DNA of 64,000 bases from JAXLVB01 sp044228045 (GTDB taxonomy: Bacteria; Bacteroidota; Bacteroidia; Cytophagales; Spirosomataceae): contig JBGAVQ010000001.1 in the NCBI GenBank assembly GCA_044228045.1, forward strand, positions 33,199 through 97,198, read 5' to 3'. Under the pieces are notes generated by a model, which saw only the letters and a list, made by a program, of their open reading frames with translations, was not told the DNA's origin and searched no databases. A program made the position numbers and the translations under genes. Shown here one piece after another: positions 17,783 to 25,921 of the stretch. How positions within the stretch are numbered: position 1 is the first letter of the stretch; every line of letters begins with the position of its first letter.

Positions 17783-19054
17783 ATGCTTCAACTCACCTAT
17801 ATCCGAGACAACAAACAAGCCACCATTGATGGCTTGAAAAAAAAATATTTTGCCAATGCCGAAACGGCGGTAGAAAGCGTATTGACGCTTGACCAACAGC
17901 GTCGAGAAACCCAACAAGATTTAGATGCTGCGCTTGCACAATCTAACGCCCTTGCCAAGCAAATTGGAGCGTTGATGAAAGAAGGCAAAAAAAACGAGGC
18001 CGAAACTGCCAAAGCCGAAACAGCCGAGTTGAAAACACATGCTAAGTTGCTGGAAGAGAGCCTCAAAAGTATTGAGCAATCTCTACACGAAGTACTGGTA
18101 ACTTTGCCCAACTTACCACATACGAGCGTACCTGTTGGCCGCACCCCCGAAGAAAATGAGGAGGTATTTCAATGGGGTAGCATTCCAAATTTGCCCGAAA
18201 CAGCCCAACCACACTGGGAACTGATCAAAAAATACAATATTATTGATTTTGAACTTGGTAATAAGATATCAGGAGCGGGTTTCCCAGTTTACAAAGGCAA
18301 AGGAGCTAAAATTCAGCGGGCACTCATCAATTTCTTTTTGAATGAAGCGTCCAATGCTGGCTATTTTGAGATTCAACCACCCATTGTCATCAACGAAGAC
18401 TCTGGCTTCGGCACTGGACAATTGCCTGATAAAGAAGGGCAAATGTATTATATTACCGAAGACAAACTCTACCTGATTCCAACTGCTGAAGTACCTATTA
18501 CAAACTTGTATAGGGACGTAATACTGTCAGAATCAGAGCTTCCGGTCAAGAATGCAGGCTACACGCCCTGTTTTCGACGAGAAGCTGGTAGCTGGGGTGC
18601 GCATGTGCGTGGCCTCAACCGTTTGCACCAGTTTGACAAAATAGAAATTGTGCAGATTCGCAAACCCGAAGAATCGTATCAAGCCTTAGACGAAATGGTA
18701 GCCCATGTAAAAGGACTACTCGAAAAATTGGAATTACCTTACCGAATTTTGCGGCTTTGTGGCGGCGACATGAGCTTTGCTTCTGCCCTTACCTACGATT
18801 TTGAAGTATTTTCAGCAGCCCAAAAACGTTGGTTAGAGTGTAGCTCGGTATCAAACTTTGAGACTTTTCAAGCTAATCGCCTCAAATTGCGCTATAAAGT
18901 AGATGGCAAAACCCAGCTACTACACACACTCAACGGCTCAGCGTTGGCATTGCCCCGCATTTTGGCAGCCATTATCGAGAACAACCAAACCCCCGAAGGC
19001 ATCCATATACCAAGTGTTTTGCAGCCTTACTGTGGATTTGACATAATTTCTTAA
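17783..19054 (+). CDS. serS: Seryl-tRNA synthetase
   Basis: 423 residues. The N-terminal long coiled-coil tRNA-binding arm spans about 25-105 (alternating charged/Leu heptads, KKNEAETAKAETAELKTHAK). The class II core has FGTGQLPDKEGQMYYI, motif 2 TPCFRREAGSWGAHVRGLNRLHQFDKIEIV and motif 3 LNGSALALPRILAAIIENNQ near the C-terminus. It charges tRNA(Ser) and tRNA(Sec) if present. It begins 11 bp after aspartate kinase and is probably cotranscribed with it; I saw no terminator after its stop before the rpmG promoter. Confidence 0.97.
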   Translation: MLQLTYIRDNKQATIDGLKKKYFANAETAVESVLTLDQQRRETQQDLDAALAQSNALAKQIGALMKEGKKNEAETAKAETAELKTHAKLLEESLKSIEQSLHEVLVTLPNLPHTSVPVGRTPEENEEVFQWGSIPNLPETAQPHWELIKKYNIIDFELGNKISGAGFPVYKGKGAKIQRALINFFLNEASNAGYFEIQPPIVINEDSGFGTGQLPDKEGQMYYITEDKLYLIPTAEVPITNLYRDVILSESELPVKNAGYTPCFRREAGSWGAHVRGLNRLHQFDKIEIVQIRKPEESYQALDEMVAHVKGLLEKLELPYRILRLCGGDMSFASALTYDFEVFSAAQKRWLECSSVSNFETFQANRLKLRYKVDGKTQLLHTLNGSALALPRILAAIIENNQTPEGIHIPSVLQPYCGFDIIS

Positions 19055-19073
19055 AAAAGTTTCAAAAACTTTT

Positions 19074-19103
19074 TTGCTGAAAGTGTAAAACTTACTACCT
19101 TTG
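19074..19103 (+). promoter_or_regulatory. rpmG promoter, strong Bacteroidota consensus
   Basis: TTG (19074-19076), a 19-bp spacer and TACCTTTG (19096-19103) fit the Bacteroidota sigma-A consensus well. The start point would be near 19110, leaving a short leader of about 20 nt to the rpmG ATG. Confidence 0.85.
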
Positions 19104-19131
19104 CACTCCTATTCAGAAAACACACAAGGCA

Positions 19132-19314
19132 ATGGCTAAGAAAGGCAATAGAATTCAGGTAATTTTGGAATGCACCGAGCAAAAAACCTCAGGTGTTGCA
19201 GGGATGTCTCGACACATCACTACCAAAAACCGTAAGAACACAACCACCCGTTTGGAGTTGAAGAAATACAACCCGTTTTTGAGAAAACATACGGTTCATA
19301 AAGAAATCAAGTAA
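19132..19314 (+). CDS. rpmG: 50S ribosomal protein L33 (bL33)
   Basis: 60 residues beginning MAKKGNRIQVILECTEQKTS and ending LELKKYNPFLRKHTVHKEIK, the usual bL33 pattern. The cysteine pairs of zinc-binding L33 are absent (only one Cys), so this is the zinc-independent form. It is the first gene after a strong promoter and runs into the DUF4295 gene and ftsY, the standard Bacteroidota order. rpmB (L28), usually just upstream in the phylum, is not present here; the upstream gene is serS. Confidence 0.97.
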   Translation: MAKKGNRIQVILECTEQKTSGVAGMSRHITTKNRKNTTTRLELKKYNPFLRKHTVHKEIK

Positions 19315-19385
19315 TCAGTGGTGAGAAATAAGGCGTAAGAGTTTTTCTTACAACTTATAACTTTCGACATAACCTACTAAGTAAA

Positions 19386-19538
19386 ATGGCAAAGAAAGTA
19401 GTTGCAACCCTGAAAAAAGAAGGAGGGGTTAAATACGCCAAAGTTATTAGAGCGATAAAGTCGCCAAAAACAGGTGCTTATACCTTTAAAGAAGAAATCG
19501 TTATTGCTGACGAAGTGCAAAACGCTTTGAAAGGTTAA
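19386..19538 (+). CDS. DUF4295 protein, Bacteroidota-specific small ribosomal protein
   Basis: A 50-residue basic protein, MAKKVVATLKKEGGVKYAKV..., ending EIVIADEVQNALKG. It is the DUF4295 family, nearly invariant in position between rpmG and ftsY across Bacteroidota. From memory, this family was seen as a phylum-specific large-subunit protein (bL38) in the Flavobacterium johnsoniae ribosome; I cannot verify that here. The start is the only ATG that gives the conserved MAKK start. The terminator begins 26 bp after its stop. Confidence 0.9.
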   Translation: MAKKVVATLKKEGGVKYAKVIRAIKSPKTGAYTFKEEIVIADEVQNALKG

Positions 19539-19563
19539 TAACCCAAATGTTACTAATTTTTGG

Positions 19564-19589
19564 AAAGTCCCTTTTTAGGGACTTTTTTT
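19564..19589 (+). terminator. Terminator after the DUF4295 gene
   Basis: AAAGTCCC (19564-19571) and GGGACTTT (19578-19585) with a run of T. It separates the ribosomal-protein mRNA from ftsY. Confidence 0.88.
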
Positions 19590-19704
19590 GTTTGTATTTT
19601 GTTGATAAAAAGGTTACCAAACTCATAAAAATACATTTCCTGACGACTTTAATAGATAAAGTATTCTTTTGGATTAACAACTGGTAACCATAACCGATAC
19701 GAAA

Positions 19705-20682
19705 ATGGGGATATTTGATTTTTTCTCGAAAAAAAAGGAGCAAATAGTAGAAGAACAAAAAGAATCGCTCGAAAAAGGTCTCGAAAAAACCAAAGAAGGC
19801 TTTTTTGGTAAATTGAGTAGGGTGATTGTGGGGAAGTCGAAGGTGGATGATGAAGTGTTAGATGAATTAGAAGAAATTTTGATTAGCTCCGACGTAGGTG
19901 TTGAAACTACTATCAAAATAATTCGGCGTATCGAAGACCGGGTATCTCGTGATAAATTTGTTACAACCGACGAGCTCGACCGTATTCTTCGAGAAGAAAT
20001 TGCAGCCTTACTTTCTGAAAACAAATCTGCCGACGTATCTGGAGATTTTGATACTCCACTCGGCATAAAGCCTTACGTGATTATGGTTGTGGGTGTGAAT
20101 GGGGTTGGTAAAACCACCACAATTGGCAAATTGGCCTCTCAATATCACAAAGCAGGCAAAAAAGTAGTACTTGGGGCAGGCGATACTTTTAGGGCAGCAG
20201 CTGTAGATCAACTCAAACGTTGGGGCGAGCGAGTGGGCATTCCAGTCATTGAGCATGGTATGAATACAGACCCCGCTGCAGTAGCTTTTGATGCCGTGAA
20301 AAAAGGTGTAGAAATGAACGCCGATGTGGTAATCATTGACACTGCAGGCCGACTGCACACTAAGGTTAATTTGATGACCGAACTCACCAAAATAAAGCGA
20401 GTGATGCAAAAGTTCATAACCGAAGCACCTCACGAGGTATTGCTTGTTTTGGATGGTTCTACTGGCCAGAATGCGTTTATTCAAGCCCAAGAATTCACTA
20501 AAGCTACTGATGTTACAGCATTGGCTATCACTAAGTTAGATGGCACAGCAAAGGGCGGTGTAGTGATTGGGATTTCGGACCAATTCCGTATTCCGGTCAA
20601 GTACATTGGGGTAGGCGAGAAAATCGAAGACTTGCAAGTGTTTAACAAGAAATCGTTTGTGGAGTCGTTGTTTAAGCGATAA
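19705..20682 (+). CDS. ftsY: Signal recognition particle receptor FtsY
   Basis: 325 residues. A short charged N-terminus with an FFSKK amphipathic start (1-30) is followed by the NG domain: helical N part (35-115), G1 motif GVNGVGKTTT (130-139), DTAGRLHTKVNLMTEL (about 212), TKLDGTAKGG (about 278) and C-terminal GEKIEDLQVFNKKSFVESLF. It is the SRP receptor GTPase at the inner membrane that receives Ffh-bound ribosomes. The long acidic A domain of proteobacterial FtsY is absent, usual for Bacteroidota. Confidence 0.97.
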   Translation: MGIFDFFSKKKEQIVEEQKESLEKGLEKTKEGFFGKLSRVIVGKSKVDDEVLDELEEILISSDVGVETTIKIIRRIEDRVSRDKFVTTDELDRILREEIAALLSENKSADVSGDFDTPLGIKPYVIMVVGVNGVGKTTTIGKLASQYHKAGKKVVLGAGDTFRAAAVDQLKRWGERVGIPVIEHGMNTDPAAVAFDAVKKGVEMNADVVIIDTAGRLHTKVNLMTELTKIKRVMQKFITEAPHEVLLVLDGSTGQNAFIQAQEFTKATDVTALAITKLDGTAKGGVVIGISDQFRIPVKYIGVGEKIEDLQVFNKKSFVESLFKR

Positions 20683-20696
20683 TTTTTCCCTAAGCT

Positions 20697-21170
20697 ATGT
20701 TAAAACGACTAATTTTTCCTTTGCTATTCACTTGCTTTTCTATCACGTTGACCATTGCCCAACAAAGCAAGTCAAAAAAAACTCCAGTAGTGCAAGGTAT
20801 TCAAGGCGTAATTATCTGGAAGGCAGGCGACCAAATGCCCTCGCCTGACCGACCCGCAGGAGTTACTGCCGGAATACTCGTGCAGCGAGAAGTATATGTA
20901 TATGCCCTTACCAACGAATCAAATACCATAAAAAACACCGAAGGATTTTATACGAAAATCAACACCCGCCTGATTAAAAAATTCACTACAGACAAACGAG
21001 GGCGTTTTAAAGTAAGCTTGCCTGTGGGTAAATATTCACTTTTTACCAAAGAAGAAAATGGACTTTACGCCAACTTTTTTGACGAAAGTATGAATATCTT
21101 TCCCGTACAGGTGAAGCGAGGCCATTATACTAATGTCTCCTTTGAAATTACCTATCAGGCTGTTTTTTAA
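20697..21170 (+). CDS. Exported beta-sandwich-like protein of unknown function
   Basis: 157 residues with a Sec signal (MLKRLIFPLLFTCFSITLTIAQ) and a mature part beginning after a Lys-rich stretch. It contains GIQGVIIWKAGDQMPSPDRP and RGRFKVSLPVGKYSLFTKEENGLYAN, which resembles a carboxypeptidase-regulatory-like (transthyretin-type) beta-sandwich: a GxFxxxLPxGxYxL motif. The family role is unknown. It begins 14 bp after ftsY and is likely cotranscribed. It overlaps the convergent zinc-ribbon gene by 4 bp. Confidence 0.75.
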   Translation: MLKRLIFPLLFTCFSITLTIAQQSKSKKTPVVQGIQGVIIWKAGDQMPSPDRPAGVTAGILVQREVYVYALTNESNTIKNTEGFYTKINTRLIKKFTTDKRGRFKVSLPVGKYSLFTKEENGLYANFFDESMNIFPVQVKRGHYTNVSFEITYQAVF

Positions 21171-21427
21171 ATAGTTACGGTTGTTTCCTCTAATAGTTCT
21201 TCCAGCATTCCGTTCAGAAACACATACCATTCTTCGTGAGGCGAAACTTTCGAACATTCAGGACATTGCGTATCACGATGCCGATGCCCGCACGAAGGGC
21301 ATGAAGCATACGTTTGAAATGTATTCCATTGATGCCCACACTGGTCACACATCCAATACGGCTGCCCGTCGGGTTCCCATGCGCACTGCGGACACTCAAT
21401 TTTCTCTTCTTTTAGTTCGTTTTTCAT
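21167..21427 (-). CDS. Small zinc-ribbon protein
   Basis: 86 residues with four CxxC pairs: C12/C15, C27/C30, C43/C46 and C55/C58, each with surrounding W or H residues (CPQCAWEPDG, CDQCGHQW, CPSCGHRH, CPECSKVSPH). Two zinc ribbons are therefore likely. There is no signal peptide. The arrangement is like uncharacterised zinc-ribbon proteins of Bacteroidota; nucleic-acid or protein binding is a guess. It is convergent with, and overlaps by 4 bp, the gene after ftsY. Confidence 0.72.
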   Translation of the reverse strand: MKNELKEEKIECPQCAWEPDGQPYWMCDQCGHQWNTFQTYASCPSCGHRHRDTQCPECSKVSPHEEWYVFLNGMLEELLEETTVTI

Positions 21428-21616
21428 TACTTTTCAGGAGTTTCAACACAGCTTAATACGAGGATTGTTTCAGTTTGTCACATTCTTTCTCACTTTTCTT
21501 AGTAAGCGAAAATACGCAATTGATAAAATCTTCGCAATAGTTGGCCTGTATTTTTGCCATTTTTTCAAACAATAGAAGTATAAGTAAAAATAATCAAAAT
21601 TTTCTCTCGAAAAAGT

Positions 21617-21647
21617 TTGGAGACATAAAAGATAACTTCGTTATTTG
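21617..21647 (+). promoter_or_regulatory. Weak promoter of the ilv operon
   Basis: TTG (21617-21619), a 20-bp spacer and GTTATTTG (21640-21647), a 6-of-8 partial match to TAnnTTTG preserving TTTG. Initiation near 21653 would start the attenuator leader about 15 nt before the leader peptide ATG. Confidence 0.45.
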
Positions 21648-21667
21648 CACAAAAATCAGATATTTAT

Positions 21668-21721
21668 ATGCGTAGCAATATTTTCGTGGTGGTGGTTCTC
21701 GTACTCTCCCAAACGGCGTGA
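21668..21721 (+). CDS. ilv operon leader peptide (attenuation control)
   Basis: An ATG at 21668 opens a 17-codon frame: MRSNIFVVVVLVLSQTA, then TGA. Eight of 17 residues are Ile, Val or Leu, including four Val codons in a row, which are the products of the genes downstream. It ends 22 bp before a strong terminator that precedes ilvD. This is the classical arrangement of a translating-ribosome attenuator: scarce charged tRNA(Val)/tRNA(Leu) stalls the ribosome and prevents the terminator. The leader segment TCGTGGT (21684-21690) can pair with ACCACGA (21736-21742), a possible pause or 1:2 structure. Confidence 0.82.
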   Translation: MRSNIFVVVVLVLSQTA

Positions 21722-21743
21722 GACTGGATTCTTTTACCACGAT

Positions 21744-21784
21744 AAAAAGACCTTTCTCACACAAAGAGAAAGGTCTTTTTGTTT
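21744..21784 (+). terminator. ilv attenuator terminator
   Basis: AAAAAGACCTTTCTC (21744-21758) and GAGAAAGGTCTTTTT (21766-21780) form a perfect 15-bp stem with a 7-nt loop and following Ts. It sits between the leader peptide and ilvD, within the operon's own leader. A competing pairing, UGAGA (21719-21723) with UCUCA (21755-21759) extended by UCUUUU (21730-21735) with AAAAGA (21745-21750), would dissolve its 5' arm and could act as antiterminator. Confidence 0.88.
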
Positions 21785-21840
21785 GTTTGCGCTAATGAAG
21801 AAGATTTTTATCAATGAAAAACAAGGAACAAGCAATCATA

Positions 21841-23523
21841 ATGAGCCAAGAACTTAACCGCTACTCCCGCACCCTCACTCAAGACATTACCAACCCTGCC
21901 GCCCAAGCAATGCTTTACGGCATTGGGCTCAACGAAGACGATTTGCGTAAACCACAGATTGGTATTGCCAGCACTGGTTACGAAGGCAACCCTTGCAATA
22001 TGCACCTCAATGGGCTGTCGGTTTATGTCAAGAAAGGTATTCAAGAAAGCGGCTTAGTTGGTCTGATTTTCAATACTATAGGGGTGTCAGACGGCATGAC
22101 TAATGGCAACGATGGTATGAGTTATTCACTACCAAGCCGAGACGTGATCGCCGATAGTATTGAAACCGTAGTAGGTGCCCAATGGTACGATGGCGTAATT
22201 GCCGTAGTGGGTTGTGACAAAAATATGCCCGGTGCCATGATGGCTTTTGGCCGTTTGAACCGCCCTGCCATCATGGTTTATGGTGGCACTATTCGTTCAG
22301 GAAGTTACAAAGGGCAAAAATTAGACATCGTGTCGGCATTTGAGGCACTTGGCAAAAAATTTGCAAATACTATTTCAGACGAAGACTTTAAAGGTGTTAT
22401 TCAAAATTCCATCCCAGGCCAAGGGGCTTGTGGCGGCATGTACACTGCCAATACAATGGCATCAAGTATTGAAGCAATGGGCATGAGTTTGCCATTTAGT
22501 AGTACCTACCCTGCCACGCACGAAGGCAAGCTACAGGAATGTGTAAAAATAGGCGAAGCCATGAAAAAGCTTCTTGAAAAGAATATTTTGCCCCGTGATA
22601 TTATGACTCGTAAAGCATTTGAAAATGCGCTTACGATTGTGATGGCATTGGGCGGCTCTACCAATGCGGTATTGCATTATTTGGCCATTGCTCGTTCGGT
22701 AGGTGTTGCATTTACGCAAGATGATGTGCAGGCTATTTCGGACAGAACACCTTTTATTGCTGACTTGAAACCATCAGGCAAATATTATATGGAAGACCTA
22801 CTTTCGATAGGTGGTGTGCCAGCCGTAATGAAATATTTGTACCAAAACGGCCTGATTCATGGTGATTGCCTCACAGTTACGGGCAAAACTGTTGCCGAAA
22901 ACTTAGCCGAAGCACAAGACTTAGATTTTGGTAGTCAGACAATTATCCGTAAATTAGAGAACCCAATCAAAAAAACTGGGCATATTCAAATACTTTATGG
23001 CAATTTAGCAACAGGCGGTGCCGTTGCTAAAATCACGGGTAAGGAAGGCGAACGTTTTGAAGGAATTGCCAAAGTTTGCGAACGAGAAGAAGAGGTAATT
23101 GAGTATTTATCGAAAGGTGAAATCAAAGCAGGTCATGTGATTGTGATACGAAACGAAGGGCCTAAAGGTGGGCCAGGAATGCCCGAAATGTTGAAGCCCA
23201 CTTCTGCCGTGATGGGTGCTGGGTTGGGCGATAAAGTAGCCATGATTACTGACGGGCGTTTTTCGGGCGGTACGCACGGCTTTGTGGTAGGCCACATTAC
23301 TCCCGAGGCGCAAGACGGTGGTAACCTGGGTTTAGTACAAGACGGAGACCTCATTACGATTGACGCTGTGAATAACGTATTGCATGTACACGTTTCAGAC
23401 GAAGAACTGGCCGAACGCCGTAAAAACTGGAAACCAACGCCATCTATTTTTACACAAGGGATTTTGAGAAAATACATTAAAAATGTGTCGCCAGCCTCAG
23501 AAGGCTGTGTGACGGATTTGTAA
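21841..23523 (+). CDS. ilvD: Dihydroxy-acid dehydratase
   Basis: 560 residues from the ATG at 21841 (MSQELNRYSRTLTQ), which matches family starts; an in-frame ATG at 21814 would add nine. Three iron-sulfur ligand cysteines lie at C52 (GNPCNMHL), C125 (VGCDKNMPG) and C197 (GACGGMYTANTM). Late motifs include TDGRFSGGTHGFVVGHITPEA. It dehydrates dihydroxyisovalerate and dihydroxymethylvalerate to the 2-oxoacids of Val and Ile. It is first of ilvD-ilvB-ilvN-ilvC, 20 bp before ilvB, under the attenuator upstream. Confidence 0.95.
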   Translation: MSQELNRYSRTLTQDITNPAAQAMLYGIGLNEDDLRKPQIGIASTGYEGNPCNMHLNGLSVYVKKGIQESGLVGLIFNTIGVSDGMTNGNDGMSYSLPSRDVIADSIETVVGAQWYDGVIAVVGCDKNMPGAMMAFGRLNRPAIMVYGGTIRSGSYKGQKLDIVSAFEALGKKFANTISDEDFKGVIQNSIPGQGACGGMYTANTMASSIEAMGMSLPFSSTYPATHEGKLQECVKIGEAMKKLLEKNILPRDIMTRKAFENALTIVMALGGSTNAVLHYLAIARSVGVAFTQDDVQAISDRTPFIADLKPSGKYYMEDLLSIGGVPAVMKYLYQNGLIHGDCLTVTGKTVAENLAEAQDLDFGSQTIIRKLENPIKKTGHIQILYGNLATGGAVAKITGKEGERFEGIAKVCEREEEVIEYLSKGEIKAGHVIVIRNEGPKGGPGMPEMLKPTSAVMGAGLGDKVAMITDGRFSGGTHGFVVGHITPEAQDGGNLGLVQDGDLITIDAVNNVLHVHVSDEELAERRKNWKPTPSIFTQGILRKYIKNVSPASEGCVTDL

Positions 23524-23543
23524 TATTTAACATCAACAACCAC

Positions 23544-25340
23544 ATGGGACAATACCAGCAAACCATGGCTACACAAGCAGCACCCGCTGCCACAACACTC
23601 GAAGTAACAAGCTCGTATGTTACTGGGGCTGAGGCAATTATGAAATCACTTATTGCCGAAGGGGTCGATACCATTTTTGGCTATCCGGGTGGAGCAATTA
23701 TGCCTACCTACGATGCCCTGTTTCATTATCACGACGAAGAAGCACTTGGTACTGTACAGCCTCGCCCCGGCAAACTCAAGCATATTTTGGTACGTCATGA
23801 GCAAGGTGCCGCTCACGCCGCCGAAGGCTACGCTCGCATTACAGGACGGGCTGGTGTATGCTTAGTAACCTCAGGTCCAGGTGCTACTAACTTGGTTACT
23901 GGTATTGCCGATGCCCTCATTGACTCTACTCCTTTGGTATGTATTATAGGGCAAGTTAAGACCAACCTGTTGGGTACTGATGCCTTCCAAGAAACCGATG
24001 TAATGGGCATGACCATGCCTATTACAAAGTGGAACTACCAAATTACAGATGCCAACGAAATACCTGAAATGATGGCGAAGGCATTTTATATAGCTCAGTC
24101 AGGTCGCCCAGGGCCAGTAGTGTTAGACATTACCCGCACGGCCCAGGCTGATTTGATGACTAAGCCGTTTGAATATCAAAAATGTGAACATATTGTTAGC
24201 TATCGCCCTCGGTATCAGCCCAAAATAGAGCAGATTCAAGAAGCCGCCAAACTCATCAATCGTGCAAAAAAGCCGTTTATTGTGTTCGGTCATGGTGTTT
24301 TAATATCAGGAGCACAAGAAGAATTGAAGGCTTTTGTTGAAAAAACAGGCATACCTTGTGCCAGCACACTATTGGGGCTTTCGGCTTTTGATGTAGATCA
24401 TCCGCTGTATGCTGGTTGGTTAGGGATGCACGGTAATTATGGCACCAACGTACTGACCAACTCGTGCGATGTACTTATTGCCATCGGAATGCGGTTTGAC
24501 GACCGAGTAACAGGCGACTTAAGTACCTATGCCAAGCAAGCCAAAGTAGTACATATTGAAATTGACCCTGCCGAAATTGATAAAAATGTAAAAGCAAATG
24601 CCCCCGTAGTTGGCGATGCCAAGCTGGCGTTACAAATGCTTATGCCTTTTGTGAAAGCAAATAATCATCCCGAATGGCGAGAAGAATTTAAGAAATACGA
24701 CGACGAAGAATTTGATAAAGTAACCAATCGAGAACTTAACCACACTGGACTGGAAATAAAGATGGCAGAGGCAATAGCTATGCTTTCCGAAAAAACCAAA
24801 GGCGAGGCAGTCATTGTTGCCGACGTAGGCCAGCATCAAATGGTAGCAGCTCGGTATTATCGTTTCAAGAAAGCCAATAGTTACATCACCTCGGGAGGTC
24901 TCGGTACCATGGGTTTTGCATTGCCCGCTTCTTTTGGTGTAAAAGTTGGTGACCCTACCCGTGAAGTAGTAGCTGTAATTGGTGACGGATGTTTTCAGAT
25001 GACCATTCAAGAACTGGGGACAATTGCCCAAAGTGGCTTGCCAGTAAAGATTATCATCCTCAATAACAACTACTTAGGAATGGTACGGCAATGGCAGCAA
25101 TTATTTTTTGAGCGTCGTTATAGTTTTGTTGAACTCCAAAATCCAGACTTTATTACCATTGCCAGAGGCTTTGGAGTAAATGGAAACACCGTTTCGGAGC
25201 GTGGAAAACTAAGCGAAGAATTAGATAAAATGCTACAGTCAGATAAAGCATATGTGTTGGAAATTATCTGTGAAAAAGAAGAAAACGTATTCCCAATGAT
25301 TCCGGCGGGGTATTGTGTAACTAAAATCAGATTAGAATAA
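23544..25340 (+). CDS. ilvB: Acetolactate synthase, large subunit
   Basis: 598 residues. The N-terminal domain has GYPGGAIMPTYDAL and the catalytic glutamate in HEQGAAHAAEGYAR. The middle domain binds FAD-like (GHGVLISGAQEEL). The TPP-binding domain has GDGCFQMTIQELGTI...NNNYLGMVRQWQQLFFERRYS. It condenses pyruvate with pyruvate or 2-oxobutyrate. The first 20 residues are low in family similarity; a start at the Met of MATQAA (23565) is possible. One base separates its stop from the ilvN ATG, so translation is probably coupled. Confidence 0.95.
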   Translation: MGQYQQTMATQAAPAATTLEVTSSYVTGAEAIMKSLIAEGVDTIFGYPGGAIMPTYDALFHYHDEEALGTVQPRPGKLKHILVRHEQGAAHAAEGYARITGRAGVCLVTSGPGATNLVTGIADALIDSTPLVCIIGQVKTNLLGTDAFQETDVMGMTMPITKWNYQITDANEIPEMMAKAFYIAQSGRPGPVVLDITRTAQADLMTKPFEYQKCEHIVSYRPRYQPKIEQIQEAAKLINRAKKPFIVFGHGVLISGAQEELKAFVEKTGIPCASTLLGLSAFDVDHPLYAGWLGMHGNYGTNVLTNSCDVLIAIGMRFDDRVTGDLSTYAKQAKVVHIEIDPAEIDKNVKANAPVVGDAKLALQMLMPFVKANNHPEWREEFKKYDDEEFDKVTNRELNHTGLEIKMAEAIAMLSEKTKGEAVIVADVGQHQMVAARYYRFKKANSYITSGGLGTMGFALPASFGVKVGDPTREVVAVIGDGCFQMTIQELGTIAQSGLPVKIIILNNNYLGMVRQWQQLFFERRYSFVELQNPDFITIARGFGVNGNTVSERGKLSEELDKMLQSDKAYVLEIICEKEENVFPMIPAGYCVTKIRLE

Positions 25341-25341
25341 C

Positions 25342-25872
25342 ATGAAAACCTACACCATATCCGTTTTTACAGCAAACTCAGTAGGGTTGCTTAATAGAAT
25401 TACCATCGTTTTTACCCGAAGACGAGTCAATATCGAAAGTCTAACTGTTTGTGAAACAGAGCGTAAGGGTGTTTCACGGTTCACCATTGTAATTCGCTCC
25501 GAAACCCGTGAGATGGTCGAAAAACTCGTGCGCCAAATCCGTAAAATAGTGGACGTACTGGCCGTGTTTGGTTATTACGACGACGATATTGTTTTTAACG
25601 AAACCGCTCTTTACAAGATTCACACGCCGCTGGGTGGGCTGCCACTTGATATCAAAGCCGTAAACCTCGACCACAACGCACGTGTGGTCTATTGGGGGCT
25701 CGACTACGTGGTGATTGAAAAAACGGGCCCCGAAGAAGAAATTTTGGAATTTTACCGCTATATCAAGCAATGGGGTATTCTTGAATTTGTTCGTTCTGGA
25801 CGTATTTGCGTCGGTAAAACCGAAAAAGGGCTGGTTGAATACCTACCCGAAGCGCATTGGGAGATTGCATAA
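25342..25872 (+). CDS. ilvN: Acetolactate synthase, small (regulatory) subunit
   Basis: 176 residues. An ACT domain begins at once (YTISVFTANSVGLLNRITIV, then RRRVNIESLTVCETERKGVS), and a second C-terminal half follows (LYKIHTPLGGLPLDIKAVNL... EEILEFYRYIKQWGILEFVR). It binds valine and tunes the large subunit. The reading frame follows ilvB by one base. The symbol ilvN is used for the pairing with ilvB (ilvH in some genomes). Confidence 0.92.
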   Translation: MKTYTISVFTANSVGLLNRITIVFTRRRVNIESLTVCETERKGVSRFTIVIRSETREMVEKLVRQIRKIVDVLAVFGYYDDDIVFNETALYKIHTPLGGLPLDIKAVNLDHNARVVYWGLDYVVIEKTGPEEEILEFYRYIKQWGILEFVRSGRICVGKTEKGLVEYLPEAHWEIA

Positions 25873-25921
25873 TCTATCTCAAACCTCTTATTCTTTTTTT
25901 TATTAAACTCTTAAACTCAAA

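Noticed and set aside
21645..21857. 70-codon frame across the ilv leader and terminator
   Set aside because: It runs straight through the attenuator stem and past the ilvD start in another frame; the 17-codon frame with the Val run is the better leader.
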